Assembly: GCF_937958065.1 (NCBI RefSeq)
Contig: NZ_CALFXI010000100.1
Coordinates: 124,001-188,000, forward strand
DNA: 64,000 bases
Direction of reading: 5' to 3'
DNA from: an uncultured Steroidobacter sp.
GTDB lineage: Bacteria; Pseudomonadota; Gammaproteobacteria; Steroidobacterales; Steroidobacteraceae
Of this stretch, positions 8,865-17,105 are shown piece by piece (position 1 is the first letter of the stretch; every line of letters starts with the position of its first letter). A program made the position numbers and the translations under genes. The notes under the pieces are model-generated. The model made no database searches. It was not told where the DNA came from and saw only the letters and a program-made list of their open reading frames with translations.

Positions 8865-10016
8865 TCAACGCCCAGCCAGCGCGTCGACGATGTTCAACTG
8901 CCGCGCCCGCCAGGCCGGCGGCAAGCCGCTGACCAATGCGACCAGCACCGCGATGCCCGCGCCCATGGCTGCGACCAGGGACGGCATCGAGAAATTGCCG
9001 AACAGCTTCTGCAACGCCGGCGATTCGAACACCAGCGCCGCAAGCCCGATGCCGAGCGCAGCCGCGAACACGCACAACAGCAGCGACTCGGTGAGCACCA
9101 GCACCAGGACCTTGGTATCCGAATATCCGAGCGTCTTGAGCACGGCCAGCTCCGACGTGCGCTCTCGTACCGACTGCATCATCGTGTTCGCAGTGAGGAA
9201 CAACAGGGTGAACAGCACCGCGCCGACGATCGCATTCGCGATGAAATTGATGTCGCCCAGCTGCTTGAGCTGCGACTGGGCCAATGCGAATTCCGTCTGG
9301 GTGCGCGTCTCGACCGCAGCGTTGGTGAACAGCGCGTCGATGTCACGCGAGACCCGGTCCGCCTGCTTCGGGTCCTCGACGGACACGATGTAGTAATGGA
9401 CCTGGCCGGTGCCGAACTGACGCGCTTCGTCGAAGTAGCTGTAGTTCAGATAGAACGACGGAAAGCCCATCCCGTAGGCACTGGCGTCGAACGTGCCGAC
9501 GACATCGAATTCCCAGGCGTTGCTGCCCGACTTGTTGGTCCAGATCGAGGTGCCGAGCGGAATGCGATCGCCTATCTTCCAGCCATGCTGAGCGGCGAGC
9601 GCCTCGCTGATCAGCACGCCGGTCCGTGTCCGTGCCATGGCGTCCAGGTATTCCGGCTGGATCTTGATTTCCTTGTAGACCTTGAACAGCTCGAGCGCAT
9701 CGGTGGCGAACGCCGGAATGGGCTGCCGGGCGTTCTGGTAATAGCCGCCGAAATAGGCCCACAGCGACACCGCTCGAACCCCGGGCACGTTGCGGATGCG
9801 TTGCAGATAGGAAATGGGCATGCCGTCGGTCATGCTGGTGCGCGCCGACACATACAAACGATCCACGTCCAGGGTGCTCATGGCGACGCTGAAGCCCTGG
9901 TTGATTCCTTGCAACAGGCCAAACAGCAGGAACGCGATCACGATCGAGATCATCGTGAACACGGTGCGCGTCTTCTTGCGCCACAGCCCGGCCCAGACGA
10001 GGCCAAAATATTTCAT
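8865..10016 (-). CDS. ABC transporter permease (MacB/FtsX type), first permease
   Basis: A 383-residue FtsX-type permease, a paralogue of the next gene: N-terminal helix (about residues 15-40), periplasmic core, then three C-terminal helices ending in the GLPPAWRARQL motif common to the family. Its ATG overlaps the stop of the ATPase gene by four bases (ATGA), and the second permease starts 12 bp after its stop, so all three genes form one translationally coupled unit. The periplasmic domain is predicted to transmit ATPase motion rather than form a channel. Confidence 0.87.
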   Translation of the reverse strand: MKYFGLVWAGLWRKKTRTVFTMISIVIAFLLFGLLQGINQGFSVAMSTLDVDRLYVSARTSMTDGMPISYLQRIRNVPGVRAVSLWAYFGGYYQNARQPIPAFATDALELFKVYKEIKIQPEYLDAMARTRTGVLISEALAAQHGWKIGDRIPLGTSIWTNKSGSNAWEFDVVGTFDASAYGMGFPSFYLNYSYFDEARQFGTGQVHYYIVSVEDPKQADRVSRDIDALFTNAAVETRTQTEFALAQSQLKQLGDINFIANAIVGAVLFTLLFLTANTMMQSVRERTSELAVLKTLGYSDTKVLVLVLTESLLLCVFAAALGIGLAALVFESPALQKLFGNFSMPSLVAAMGAGIAVLVALVSGLPPAWRARQLNIVDALAGR

Positions 10017-10705
10017 GCCGCGCGTCTCGAATCGTTGGCGAGCCTGCCCTTGTCCAGATGCAACTCGCGCGAGGCGTATTCGGCCGCCTTCGGATCGTGG
10101 GTCACCATCACGATGGTTTTGTTCTGGCTGCGGTTCAACGCCTGCAAGAGGTTCATGATCTCTTCGGCGTTCTGGCGATCCAGGTCACCAGTGGGCTCGT
10201 CGCAGACCAGCAGGGTCGGATCGGACACGATGGCGCGCGCGATGGCGACGCGCTGCTGCTGACCGCCCGACAACTCATTTGGCTTGTGACGGGCACGATC
10301 GGCGAGGCCGACCAGCTCCAGCGCGATCTGCACCCGGCGGCGCCGCTCCGATCTGGAAAGATCGGTCAGCAGCAGCGGCACTTCGACGTTGGCCTCGGCG
10401 GTCAACACCGGCAGCAGGTTGTAGAACTGGAATATGAAACCGATGTGCCGGGCCCGCCAGTCGGACAGGCTGCCGCGCGAGAGCTGATCGATACGATCGC
10501 CTGCGACCAGCACTTCGCCACTGGTGGGTTGATCCAGACCGGCGACCAGATTGAGCAACGTGGTCTTGCCCGAGCCCGACGGCCCCATCAGCGCCAGGAA
10601 CTCGCCGCGCTCGATGGCCAGGTCGACGCCGTGCAGCACCTCGACCTTTTGCTTGCCGCGAACATAGCTCTTGGTGACATTGCGCAGGGTGACGAGTGCA
10701 GTCAT
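10013..10705 (-). CDS. ABC transporter ATP-binding protein (LolD/MacB-like)
   Basis: A 230-residue ATPase with Walker A GPSGSGKT (41-48), signature LSGGQ (145-149), Walker B LLVCDE (165-170) and the D-loop TGDLD. The start at MTALVTLRNV was chosen because the upstream in-frame extension is low-complexity and the family normally begins there. It energises the two FtsX permeases encoded directly downstream. LolD-like ATPases of this length serve lipoprotein, antimicrobial or macrolide export systems, but without an adaptor gene I cannot narrow this further. Confidence 0.9.
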   Translation of the reverse strand: MTALVTLRNVTKSYVRGKQKVEVLHGVDLAIERGEFLALMGPSGSGKTTLLNLVAGLDQPTSGEVLVAGDRIDQLSRGSLSDWRARHIGFIFQFYNLLPVLTAEANVEVPLLLTDLSRSERRRRVQIALELVGLADRARHKPNELSGGQQQRVAIARAIVSDPTLLVCDEPTGDLDRQNAEEIMNLLQALNRSQNKTIVMVTHDPKAAEYASRELHLDKGRLANDSRRAA

Positions 10706-10811
10706 GGCACTGATCCGTGTCGGCTGTGAGGGCGCGGCAGTGTACCCACTCGAACAGCGGGACGTCAGGGGGCGCCGGCAAAATGCGGCCAGCCGCCGGC
10801 GAGGGCACGGA

Positions 10812-12056
10812 TCAGGCGGTTGCGGGCTGAGCTTGCAGCTTGGGTTCGCGGATCGGCAGATTCGCAATTGCCGCCAGCAGCGCCAGCCCGATATCCGCGT
10901 ACCACATCCATTGATATGAGTGGGTCTGCGACAGCACCACTCCGCCGAGCCAGGCCCCCAGGAAGCCGCCGATCTGATGAGACAGGAGCGTCAGGCCGAA
11001 CAGCGTCGCCAGGTAGCGCGTGCCGAACAATTTTCCGACCAGCCCCGCCGTCGGCGGCACCGTCGCCAGCCAGGTCACGCCGAGCGCCGCGGCGAACATA
11101 TAAATGTTCAGCGCCGTCTTCGGCATCACCAGATAGATCGCGATGATCAGGGCACGGCTCGCGTACACCCACGCAAGCAGATATTTCATTCGATAGCGTT
11201 GCCCCAGCCAGCCGATGCCCAGGCTGCCGACGACGTTGAACAAGCCGATCAAGCCGAGCGAGTTGGCTGCGACATTCGGCGTCAGCCCGCACAGCTGCAG
11301 GTCGCTCGGGAAATGCGTGACCAGGAAGGCGATGTGAAATCCGCAGGTGAAGAAGCCGGCGTGCAGGAACAGATAGCTCGGATTGCGCAGCGCTTCGCGC
11401 AACTGGCTGCTCAATGAGATGTGCCCGGCCGCGACCGTGCTGGCAGCGCGGCCCGCAGCGCTCGCGGCCGATCGGACCAAAGGCAATACCAACGGGATGG
11501 TCAGCAACGCGGCGAACGCCGTAGCGAACATTGCGCTCGCCCACCCTGCCACGCCGATGATGAATTGCACCAGCGGCGCGAATACGAACTGTCCGATCGA
11601 GCCGCCGGCGTTGATGATGCCCGACGCCATCGAACGCTTTTCGGCCGGCAGCCGCTGCGCGGCGATGCCGATCAGAATCGAGAAGCTGCCCGCGGCGGCA
11701 CCGGCCGCAGCGATCACTCCCATCGTGAGCAACAACCCGGCACTCGTCGTCATGAACGGCGTTAGCACGGCGCCGAGCGCCAACAGCAGTGCGCCGGCGA
11801 CGATGACTTTGGCCGCTCCGTATTTATCTGCGATCGCGCCAAAGACTGGGTGCGCGGCGCCGAACACGAACTGACCGACGGCGAGCGCGAAGCTGAAAGC
11901 AACGATCGACACGCCCGTGCTCTGCGTGATCGGCAACAGGAACAAGCCCGTCGTCTGCCGCACGCCCATGGTGATGAGCAGGATCGCCGACGCCGCAAGA
12001 ATGAGTCCAAGCGTACTGGCGGACACAGAGGACGAAGGCGCGGTGGAGGTGCTCAT
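10812..12056 (-). CDS. MFS transporter
   Basis: A twelve-helix major facilitator of about 414 residues, resembling the oxalate/formate-monocarboxylate branch. The conserved loop between helices 2 and 3 is GAIADKYGAAKV, and PTAGLVGKLFGTRYLATLFG lies in the second half. I set the start at MSTSTAPSSS (12056). A GTG at 12125 would add 23 poorly conserved residues and would place a 16-bp palindrome inside the coding sequence. It is transcribed away from the DoxX gene. The substrate is unknown; a small organic acid is a guess. Confidence 0.8.
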   Translation of the reverse strand: MSTSTAPSSSVSASTLGLILAASAILLITMGVRQTTGLFLLPITQSTGVSIVAFSFALAVGQFVFGAAHPVFGAIADKYGAAKVIVAGALLLALGAVLTPFMTTSAGLLLTMGVIAAAGAAAGSFSILIGIAAQRLPAEKRSMASGIINAGGSIGQFVFAPLVQFIIGVAGWASAMFATAFAALLTIPLVLPLVRSAASAAGRAASTVAAGHISLSSQLREALRNPSYLFLHAGFFTCGFHIAFLVTHFPSDLQLCGLTPNVAANSLGLIGLFNVVGSLGIGWLGQRYRMKYLLAWVYASRALIIAIYLVMPKTALNIYMFAAALGVTWLATVPPTAGLVGKLFGTRYLATLFGLTLLSHQIGGFLGAWLGGVVLSQTHSYQWMWYADIGLALLAAIANLPIREPKLQAQPATA

Positions 12057-12109
12057 GAGGCGCGGAAGTATTGCGCGTTCGGCGTCCCTGCCACCAGATG
12101 CTTTTAGAC

Positions 12110-12125
12110 GTGATGAAGTCATCAC
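12110..12125. promoter_or_regulatory. 16-bp palindrome between divergent MFS and DoxX genes
   Basis: GTGATGA-AG-TCATCAC is a perfect 7-bp inverted repeat with a two-base centre, 88 bp before the DoxX gene and 54 bp before the preferred MFS start. Its position in a divergent promoter region makes it a candidate operator. No cognate regulator is identified. Confidence 0.5.
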
Positions 12126-12212
12126 TCTAATGATCGAAATTCCGGTAATGCTGCAATCGGCGACGCGCTCCCTTATGATCGCGCGCCTTTTGTTAAGGAT
12201 GGAGCCTCGATC

Positions 12213-12578
12213 ATGAAGATCTCTTCAATCATGGTGGTGCGCATCGCCGTCGCGGCAATGTTCATCATTCATGGCGTGATGCGCATCGTCGAGAACGCCG
12301 TGGGTCCGTTCGGGCCGTTTCTGGAATCGCGCGGCTTGCCGTTCGGCCTGGCCTGGGCGTGGGCCGTCACTCTCATCGAGATCGTCGGTGGCACCCTGCT
12401 GCTGCTCGGCCGCTACACCGCGCCGCTCGCGGCTTATTTCATCATCCAGACGGCGCTCGGCATCTGGTGGGTGCATTGGAAGGCAGGCTGGTTCGTGGTC
12501 GGCCTGGGACGCAACGGCATGGAATACAGCGTGCTGATCATCGCGTGCCTGATCGCGGTGCTGCTCGGGAAAAAATGA
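12213..12578 (+). CDS. DoxX family membrane protein
   Basis: A 121-residue inner-membrane protein with four predicted helices and the DoxX-like pattern: an N-terminal helix with FIIHGVMRI, then PFGLAWAWAVTLIEIVGG, and a final helix ending in GKK. The ribosome-binding site GGATGGAG is strong. DoxX proteins are associated with redox and sulfur or quinone chemistry in some organisms, but for this short form no activity is established. It is divergent from the MFS gene and convergent with the WYL regulator. Confidence 0.8.
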   Translation: MKISSIMVVRIAVAAMFIIHGVMRIVENAVGPFGPFLESRGLPFGLAWAWAVTLIEIVGGTLLLLGRYTAPLAAYFIIQTALGIWWVHWKAGWFVVGLGRNGMEYSVLIIACLIAVLLGKK

Positions 12579-12598
12579 TCGGGGCCTGTTCGCCGGCC

Positions 12599-13564
12599 CT
12601 AGCTGGTTGCGGCCACGACCCGCTTGGCTTGATTGCGCAACTTGCGGCGCAGCTCGGTGGGTTTGACGATATCGGCCTCGAACACCAGGTCGAACAGGAT
12701 GCGCAGCGCCGCCTCCTCGCGCTCGAAGTCCAGCGTCACGGGCTTGCGACCTTTGAAGTTCTCGCCGAGCGGCTCTAGGCGCGTGCGGAACCAGTTGCCG
12801 AAGCTGTCCAGCAACTGCTGCTTGCCCTTGGCCGAGATGTTCAGCTCCACCGGAAATGCGACCGGCGGATTCCTTTCGAACTTCTCGCACCAGGCATTCC
12901 AGAACTTGTGCAGATCGAAATCGGCATCGCGTGTGAAACTGGTACCGGTGGTCTGCAGCGACAAGATGCGTGAGATGCGGAATACGCGCGTCTCGCGCTT
13001 CACCCGGCCGATCAGATACCAGGTGTCGACCTTGACGACCAGCGCATACGGCTCGACCAGATAGTCCTTTTCTTCGCCATTGCTACGGCGATAGCCGATG
13101 CTGACGCATTCGTCCTTCCAGATCGCCGCCCGCAGCGTGTCCAGGTAAGGAGAGACGGAGTACGAGCGGAACCAGGGCTTGGTATCGAACAACAATCGGC
13201 CGCGAGCATGCTGGGCTCGCAACTGATGCATCGTCGGCACCGCGGCGGCGAGTTTGTCGAGAGCGGTACGGGTGGGCGCGGCGAGATCCTGCACGCCGAT
13301 GCCGGCGGGGCTCGCGATGAGCGCCAGCGCTTCGGCTTCGCCGGAGGACAAACCGGTCAGATCGGAGGTGTAGCCTTCGACCAGTCGGATGCCGCCGCCG
13401 CGTCCCTGCTCGGTGTATACCGGCACGCCCATGGTCGAGAGCGCATCGATGTCGCGGAATATGGTGCGAACTGAAACGCTCAGTCGCTGAGCCAGCTCAC
13501 CCGCGGTGAGCGCCTGGGCCCTCTGCAGGGCCATGAGAATGGCAATGAGTCGTTCGGCGCGCAT
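12599..13564 (-). CDS. YafY-type HTH/WYL-domain transcriptional regulator
   Basis: A 321-residue regulator. The N-terminal winged helix (about residues 1-60, with LAQRLSVSVRTIFRDIDALSTMGVPVY) is of the HTH_11 type, followed by the WYL ligand-binding domain (about residues 135-215) and the C-terminal WCX domain. WYL domains sense nucleic acids or small ligands. A perfect palindrome lies 24 bp upstream of the start, suggesting autoregulation. It converges on DoxX and has no obvious target operon beside it, other than itself. Confidence 0.87.
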   Translation of the reverse strand: MRAERLIAILMALQRAQALTAGELAQRLSVSVRTIFRDIDALSTMGVPVYTEQGRGGGIRLVEGYTSDLTGLSSGEAEALALIASPAGIGVQDLAAPTRTALDKLAAAVPTMHQLRAQHARGRLLFDTKPWFRSYSVSPYLDTLRAAIWKDECVSIGYRRSNGEEKDYLVEPYALVVKVDTWYLIGRVKRETRVFRISRILSLQTTGTSFTRDADFDLHKFWNAWCEKFERNPPVAFPVELNISAKGKQQLLDSFGNWFRTRLEPLGENFKGRKPVTLDFEREEAALRILFDLVFEADIVKPTELRRKLRNQAKRVVAATS

Positions 13565-13587
13565 GTCGGGATTACAACTTCAAACGC

Positions 13588-13602
13588 TGACATAGTATGT
13601 CA
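13588..13602. promoter_or_regulatory. Probable autoregulatory operator of the WYL regulator
   Basis: TGACATA-G-TATGTCA is a perfect 7-bp inverted repeat with a single central base, centred about 31 bp upstream of the WYL regulator start. The position over the expected promoter fits autorepression. The protein-site link is inference. Confidence 0.6.
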
Positions 13603-13630
13603 GGGAAGAGTGGATCCCTCACGAGCGGCT

Positions 13631-13766
13631 CGCCTTCCGGCGAAAGCACGAATCGAGTCGTGCTCCCGTACTCAGCGCGCCGCGTCGGGCAAAAGAAAAA
13701 GTCGGCAGCGCGGCCGCCAGAGTCACGCCTTTGTTTGCTGGCCCCCTCGCCCTGGAGGGCGAGGGA
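13631..13766. repeat. Intergenic stretch with stacked inverted repeats
   Basis: Three hairpins lie together: CGCC/GGCG (13631-13642), AGCACGA/TCGTGCT with loop ATCGAG (13645-13664), and CCCTCGCCCT/AGGGCGAGGG near 13745-13766. The last resembles the G+C-rich palindromic units dispersed between genes in Xanthomonadales-like genomes, from memory. It sits between two minus-strand genes. Copy number elsewhere cannot be judged here. Confidence 0.4.
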
Positions 13767-13785
13767 GTTGCGGGGGTGGGTCCGT

Positions 13786-14418
13786 TTACCGAACGCCCAT
13801 GAACGCCGACGTGTAGTCCGCCTGGCTGCGACGAATCGCTTCGTACGCATCCTCGCGACCATACACGTGCGTGATCTCGACGGCGTGATCCGGCGAGCCC
13901 GGCGCGTGTTTGTACGTGAGGAAGTAGTGACGGACGCGCTCGATCACCGACTTCGGACACTGGGAGATGTCGGTCAAGTGACCGTACAAGGCATCGTCGC
14001 GCATCACCGCGATGATTTTGTCGTCCGCCTCGTTGTCATCGATCATGCGCAGGCCGCCGATCGGGATCGCCTGTACCAGCACGTCGCCGTGGCCGATCGA
14101 CTTCTCGGTGAGCACGCAGATATCCATCGGGTCGCCGTCGCCCTTGATGCCGGTCTTGCCGGTGCGCTCCTCGCAATAAGCGGCGACGCGCTCGGCGCAC
14201 AGCGTGCGCGGCAGGAAACCGTACAGCGACGGGCAGATGTTCGAGAAGCGTTGCGGCCGGTCGACCTTGAGCAGGCCGGTGGCCTTGTCGAGCTCGTACT
14301 TCACCGTGTCGGTGGGCACGATCTCGATGTACGCGGTCACGACGGACGGAGCATCGGCGCCAATCTCGACGCCATGCCAGGGGTGGGCACGAAAAGCGGA
14401 AGGGAACATGGTCGGCAT
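13786..14418 (-). CDS. ppa: Inorganic pyrophosphatase (family I)
   Basis: A 210-residue cytoplasmic Mg-dependent enzyme hydrolysing pyrophosphate to phosphate. The family I active-site block GDGDPMDICVLTE (three aspartates binding metal) is near residues 93-105, with KYELDKATG upstream and RVRHYFLTYK downstream. The length is a little above the ~175 residues of E. coli Ppa and closer to the longer family I variants. It is a single gene divergent from apt, a logical neighbour because phosphoribosyltransfer releases pyrophosphate. Confidence 0.93.
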   Translation of the reverse strand: MPTMFPSAFRAHPWHGVEIGADAPSVVTAYIEIVPTDTVKYELDKATGLLKVDRPQRFSNICPSLYGFLPRTLCAERVAAYCEERTGKTGIKGDGDPMDICVLTEKSIGHGDVLVQAIPIGGLRMIDDNEADDKIIAVMRDDALYGHLTDISQCPKSVIERVRHYFLTYKHAPGSPDHAVEITHVYGREDAYEAIRRSQADYTSAFMGVR

Positions 14419-14559
14419 TGATTAGAGGTCTTGGACTAGAGGGGATGAAACCGGCGAACCCAGCGGTCCGCGGCGAAAAGCAGTCATCTGGACGATGCAT
14501 GTACGATAATCGGGGGCCGGGAGTTTACCTGAAGCGCAGCCCCAACCGATCTCGAGCAC

Positions 14560-15063
14560 ATGACCGATCTGAAGCAATTCATCCGCGATGTCGCCGATTT
14601 CCCGCAGCCGGGCATCGTTTTCCGCGACATTGCCCCATTACTGCGCAGCCACTTCGGGCCCACGATCGACGCCATGAGCGACCTGCTGAACGCGGCGGAA
14701 TGGACGCGCATCGACGCGGTCGCCGGCATCGAATCCCGGGGTTTCATGCTCGGCGCCGCCCTGGCGCTCAAGCACGGCAAGGGTTTTGTCCCGATCCGCA
14801 AAAAGGGCAAATTGCCGCCCCCGGTCGTCAGCGTCCCGTACCAGCTCGAGTACGGCGACGGAGTGCTGGAAATGCAGCAAGGCGGCGGTCGCCTGTTGTT
14901 GATCGACGACGTGCTCGCCACCGGCGGCACCCTGTGCGCCGCCGCCGATCTGTGCCGGCTCGCGGGCTATCAGGTCGATGCCCTGGGAGTGCTCATCGAT
15001 TTGAGCCTGGTCAAGGACTTCCAGTGGCAGGGCCAGCCGGCTCGCACCGTCATCAGATACTGA
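14560..15063 (+). CDS. apt: Adenine phosphoribosyltransferase
   Basis: A 167-residue purine salvage enzyme that converts adenine and PRPP to AMP and pyrophosphate. The N-terminal FPQPGIVFRDI, the catalytic-loop region GIESRGFMLGAALA (56-69) and the PRPP-binding motif LLLIDDVLATGGT (112-124) are all intact, and the length is normal. The upstream spacer has a possible -10 box GATAAT (14505-14510). It is a single gene, with 106 bp before the next, unrelated gene. Confidence 0.95.
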   Translation: MTDLKQFIRDVADFPQPGIVFRDIAPLLRSHFGPTIDAMSDLLNAAEWTRIDAVAGIESRGFMLGAALALKHGKGFVPIRKKGKLPPPVVSVPYQLEYGDGVLEMQQGGGRLLLIDDVLATGGTLCAAADLCRLAGYQVDALGVLIDLSLVKDFQWQGQPARTVIRY

Positions 15064-15169
15064 TGGGGGCGCCGGACTGACAAATCTTTACCGCTCGCCG
15101 GGTGCCCGGCGGCGCGGCCTCGCCGACAATGCTGCCCATGGCTGGAACAGGGTCGTCTGGGGGATTGCC

Positions 15170-15787
15170 ATGAAACACACAGCGAAGCGGGTCCTGGCGG
15201 CACTGGCCCTGGCGATGGGGCTGACCACTCAGGTGCTGGCCCTCGATCCGGGTCAGAGCGTCGAGAATTTCCGCCTGCCCGATCAGCAGGGCAAATCGCA
15301 CGAGCTCTACTCGCTCTCGGGCACCAGGGCCGTGGTGCTGATGGTGCAGGGAAACGGCTGCCCCATCGTTCGTCAGGCGCTGCCGGCGCTGGCCGAGGTG
15401 CGCGCCAGGTATCGGAGCCAGGGAGTCGAATTCCTGCTGCTGAACTCGAACCTGCAGGACACGCGCGAGCTGGTCGCGAAGGAAGCGAGTGAATTCAAGA
15501 TCGATTTCCCCATCCTGCTGGATCGCTCGCAAGCCATCGGCGAAGCGCTCGGCGTGGTGCGCACGTCCGAAGTGTTCGTGATCGATCCCAACGGCTGGCA
15601 GCTCAAGTATCGCGGCCCGATGGATGACCGGCTGTCTTACGAGCGCCAGCGTCCGGCGCAGAATCACTATCTCACCGACGCGCTCGATGCGGTGCTCGCT
15701 GGCAAGCCAGTGGCGACACCGCAGGCGGACGGCGTGGGTTGCCTGGTCAATTTCCCGGAGCGCGGGCGCAGGACGAGTCACCACTAG
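15170..15787 (+). CDS. Exported redoxin/AhpC-TSA-like protein
   Basis: A 205-residue protein with a cleavable signal peptide (cut probably after VLA, about residue 24) and a thioredoxin-fold redoxin domain. The usual CxxC is replaced by a single cysteine in NGCPIVR (Cys64). A second cysteine lies near the end in GVGCLVNF (Cys191). This pattern matches the periplasmic redoxin-like domain that in other bacteria precedes cytochrome c or copper-monooxygenase modules; here it stands alone. One peroxidatic cysteine would fit a peroxiredoxin-like role, but the function is not proven. Confidence 0.78.
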   Translation: MKHTAKRVLAALALAMGLTTQVLALDPGQSVENFRLPDQQGKSHELYSLSGTRAVVLMVQGNGCPIVRQALPALAEVRARYRSQGVEFLLLNSNLQDTRELVAKEASEFKIDFPILLDRSQAIGEALGVVRTSEVFVIDPNGWQLKYRGPMDDRLSYERQRPAQNHYLTDALDAVLAGKPVATPQADGVGCLVNFPERGRRTSHH

Positions 15788-16028
15788 ATCTCGCATTCGA
15801 CACGAGATCACGCGCGCTGCTCGCGACGATTTGATTGCTGGCTCGTCGAGCAAACATCGCGTCGTCAGCACGCGACGATTAAATTTGCGTCAGCTCGCCG
15901 CGCGCGCAACTCTTACAAGCGGCGCGAATCGCTTTTTTCTTCGGGCACGCGCTGCTTGCGCGGTAAAAGCACCTACTCGACAGCTGTCGCCAAATGGCGA
16001 ACGCGGCCTTATGGCCGTAGAGTTTCGC

Positions 16029-16034
16029 TATAGT
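16029..16034 (+). promoter_or_regulatory. Possible -10 box for the SH3-domain envelope protein
   Basis: TATAGT lies 50 bp before the start at 16084 in a 296-bp spacer (15788-16083). No convincing -35 box is present. The spacer otherwise shows only scattered short inverted repeats. Confidence 0.35.
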
Positions 16035-16083
16035 GCGCGTCTGCCGACAGATCGGCAGCAACTAGACCTAAGGATCCGTGCTG

Positions 16084-16743
16084 ATGTTGAGAAAGGCTCT
16101 GCTAGCGCTGCTGCTGGCGCTAGGACCCGTGTGCGCCTTCGCCGCGACGATGTATATCTCCGATGAGTTGACTGTCCCTCTGCGCCGCGGCCCATCGAAC
16201 GGACACAAGATCATCCACGCCGCGCTGCCCAGCGGCCTCGCGCTCGAAGTGCTCGGCGAAGACCGCGCCGCCGGCTTCACGCAGGTGCGCACACCGAATG
16301 GCACGGAGGGATGGTTACCAACTCAGTATCTGGTCAGTCAACCCGTCGCGAAGGACCGACTGGCCGCCGCGACCAAGCGCGTCGAAGCGCTCGAAGCACA
16401 ATTGAAATCGGCGCGCGACAATTATCAGGACGTGCGTGGCGCACGCACCGAGATCGAAGGCAAGGCCAACGCGCTGGCCAAAGAAAATCAGCAGCTGCAG
16501 GCCGAGCTGGCGGAGATCCGCCGCGTGTCGGCCACTGCGATTTCCCAATTCGAAGAAAACAAACAATTGAAGGCCAGCAACACGTCGCTGACCACGCAGG
16601 TCGCACAGTTGACGGAGGAAGTGCAGGACCTCAAGCGCAATGTGATGTTGCGCTGGCTGTTGTCCGGCGGTGCGCTGGTGTTGATCGGATTGATTCTCGG
16701 CGCGTGGATCAAGTCACGCCCCAAGCGCAGCACGTGGGCATAA
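16084..16743 (+). CDS. TIGR04211-family SH3-domain membrane protein (YgiM-like)
   Basis: A 219-residue envelope protein: N-terminal signal peptide ending in AFAA, a bacterial SH3 domain (about residues 22-88, with TVPLRRGPSNGHKII and GWLPTQYL), a long coiled coil (about 95-185), and one C-terminal transmembrane helix (about 188-208) followed by a short positive tail. This is the layout of the TIGR04211/YgiM family, anchored in the inner membrane with the SH3 domain in the periplasm. I chose ATG at 16084 because AAGGA is well spaced; a GTG at 16078 is too close to it. The family has no firm function, though cell-wall contact is plausible. Confidence 0.87.
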   Translation: MLRKALLALLLALGPVCAFAATMYISDELTVPLRRGPSNGHKIIHAALPSGLALEVLGEDRAAGFTQVRTPNGTEGWLPTQYLVSQPVAKDRLAAATKRVEALEAQLKSARDNYQDVRGARTEIEGKANALAKENQQLQAELAEIRRVSATAISQFEENKQLKASNTSLTTQVAQLTEEVQDLKRNVMLRWLLSGGALVLIGLILGAWIKSRPKRSTWA

Positions 16744-17105
16744 AAGAATCGGCGGTTGGACCCGGGGCTCTGCGAGCGGAGCCCTGTAAGAGGGGCCTGT
16801 GAACGATCGCGGCGTCAGCTTGAGAGATCGTCGCGCCAGGGCCTGCAGGAGGACACCGATGGCCTGGACAACAACGGGCCAACTCGCAAAATCTAACTCG
16901 CCTCGACCGCTCACAGGCAGGCTCACAGATTGATATGAGACCAGCACGATCACATCGGACCCGGGAGCATACTCGCAGTTCGAATGAGCTGCTTGTTGGG
17001 ATAGATCCGGTAGCGTTCGAAAATGAACCCCGGAACTGCAAAAAAATATTTGCGGAAGCGCTGGCAACGCTTACTGAATCGACGGCCAGCGCCGCTGCGG
17101 CTGCG
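16744..17105. other. 362-bp non-coding stretch
   Basis: No supported gene is present here. Open frames exist on both strands but have arginine/serine-rich composition and no start signals. A hairpin GGGCTC/GAGCCC (16765-16784) follows the SH3-protein stop and may end its transcript, although no T run follows. The centre is more AT-rich than the surroundings. Confidence 0.5.

Noticed and set aside
8277..10262. 661-codon open frame on the plus strand
   Set aside because: It is antisense to both ABC permeases and the ATPase; it is a by-product of high third-position GC.
10711..10814. TGATCCGTG and CACGGATCA, a 9-bp inverted repeat 86 bp apart
   Set aside because: The spacing is too long for an operator or hairpin, one arm overlaps a stop codon, and chance is sufficient.
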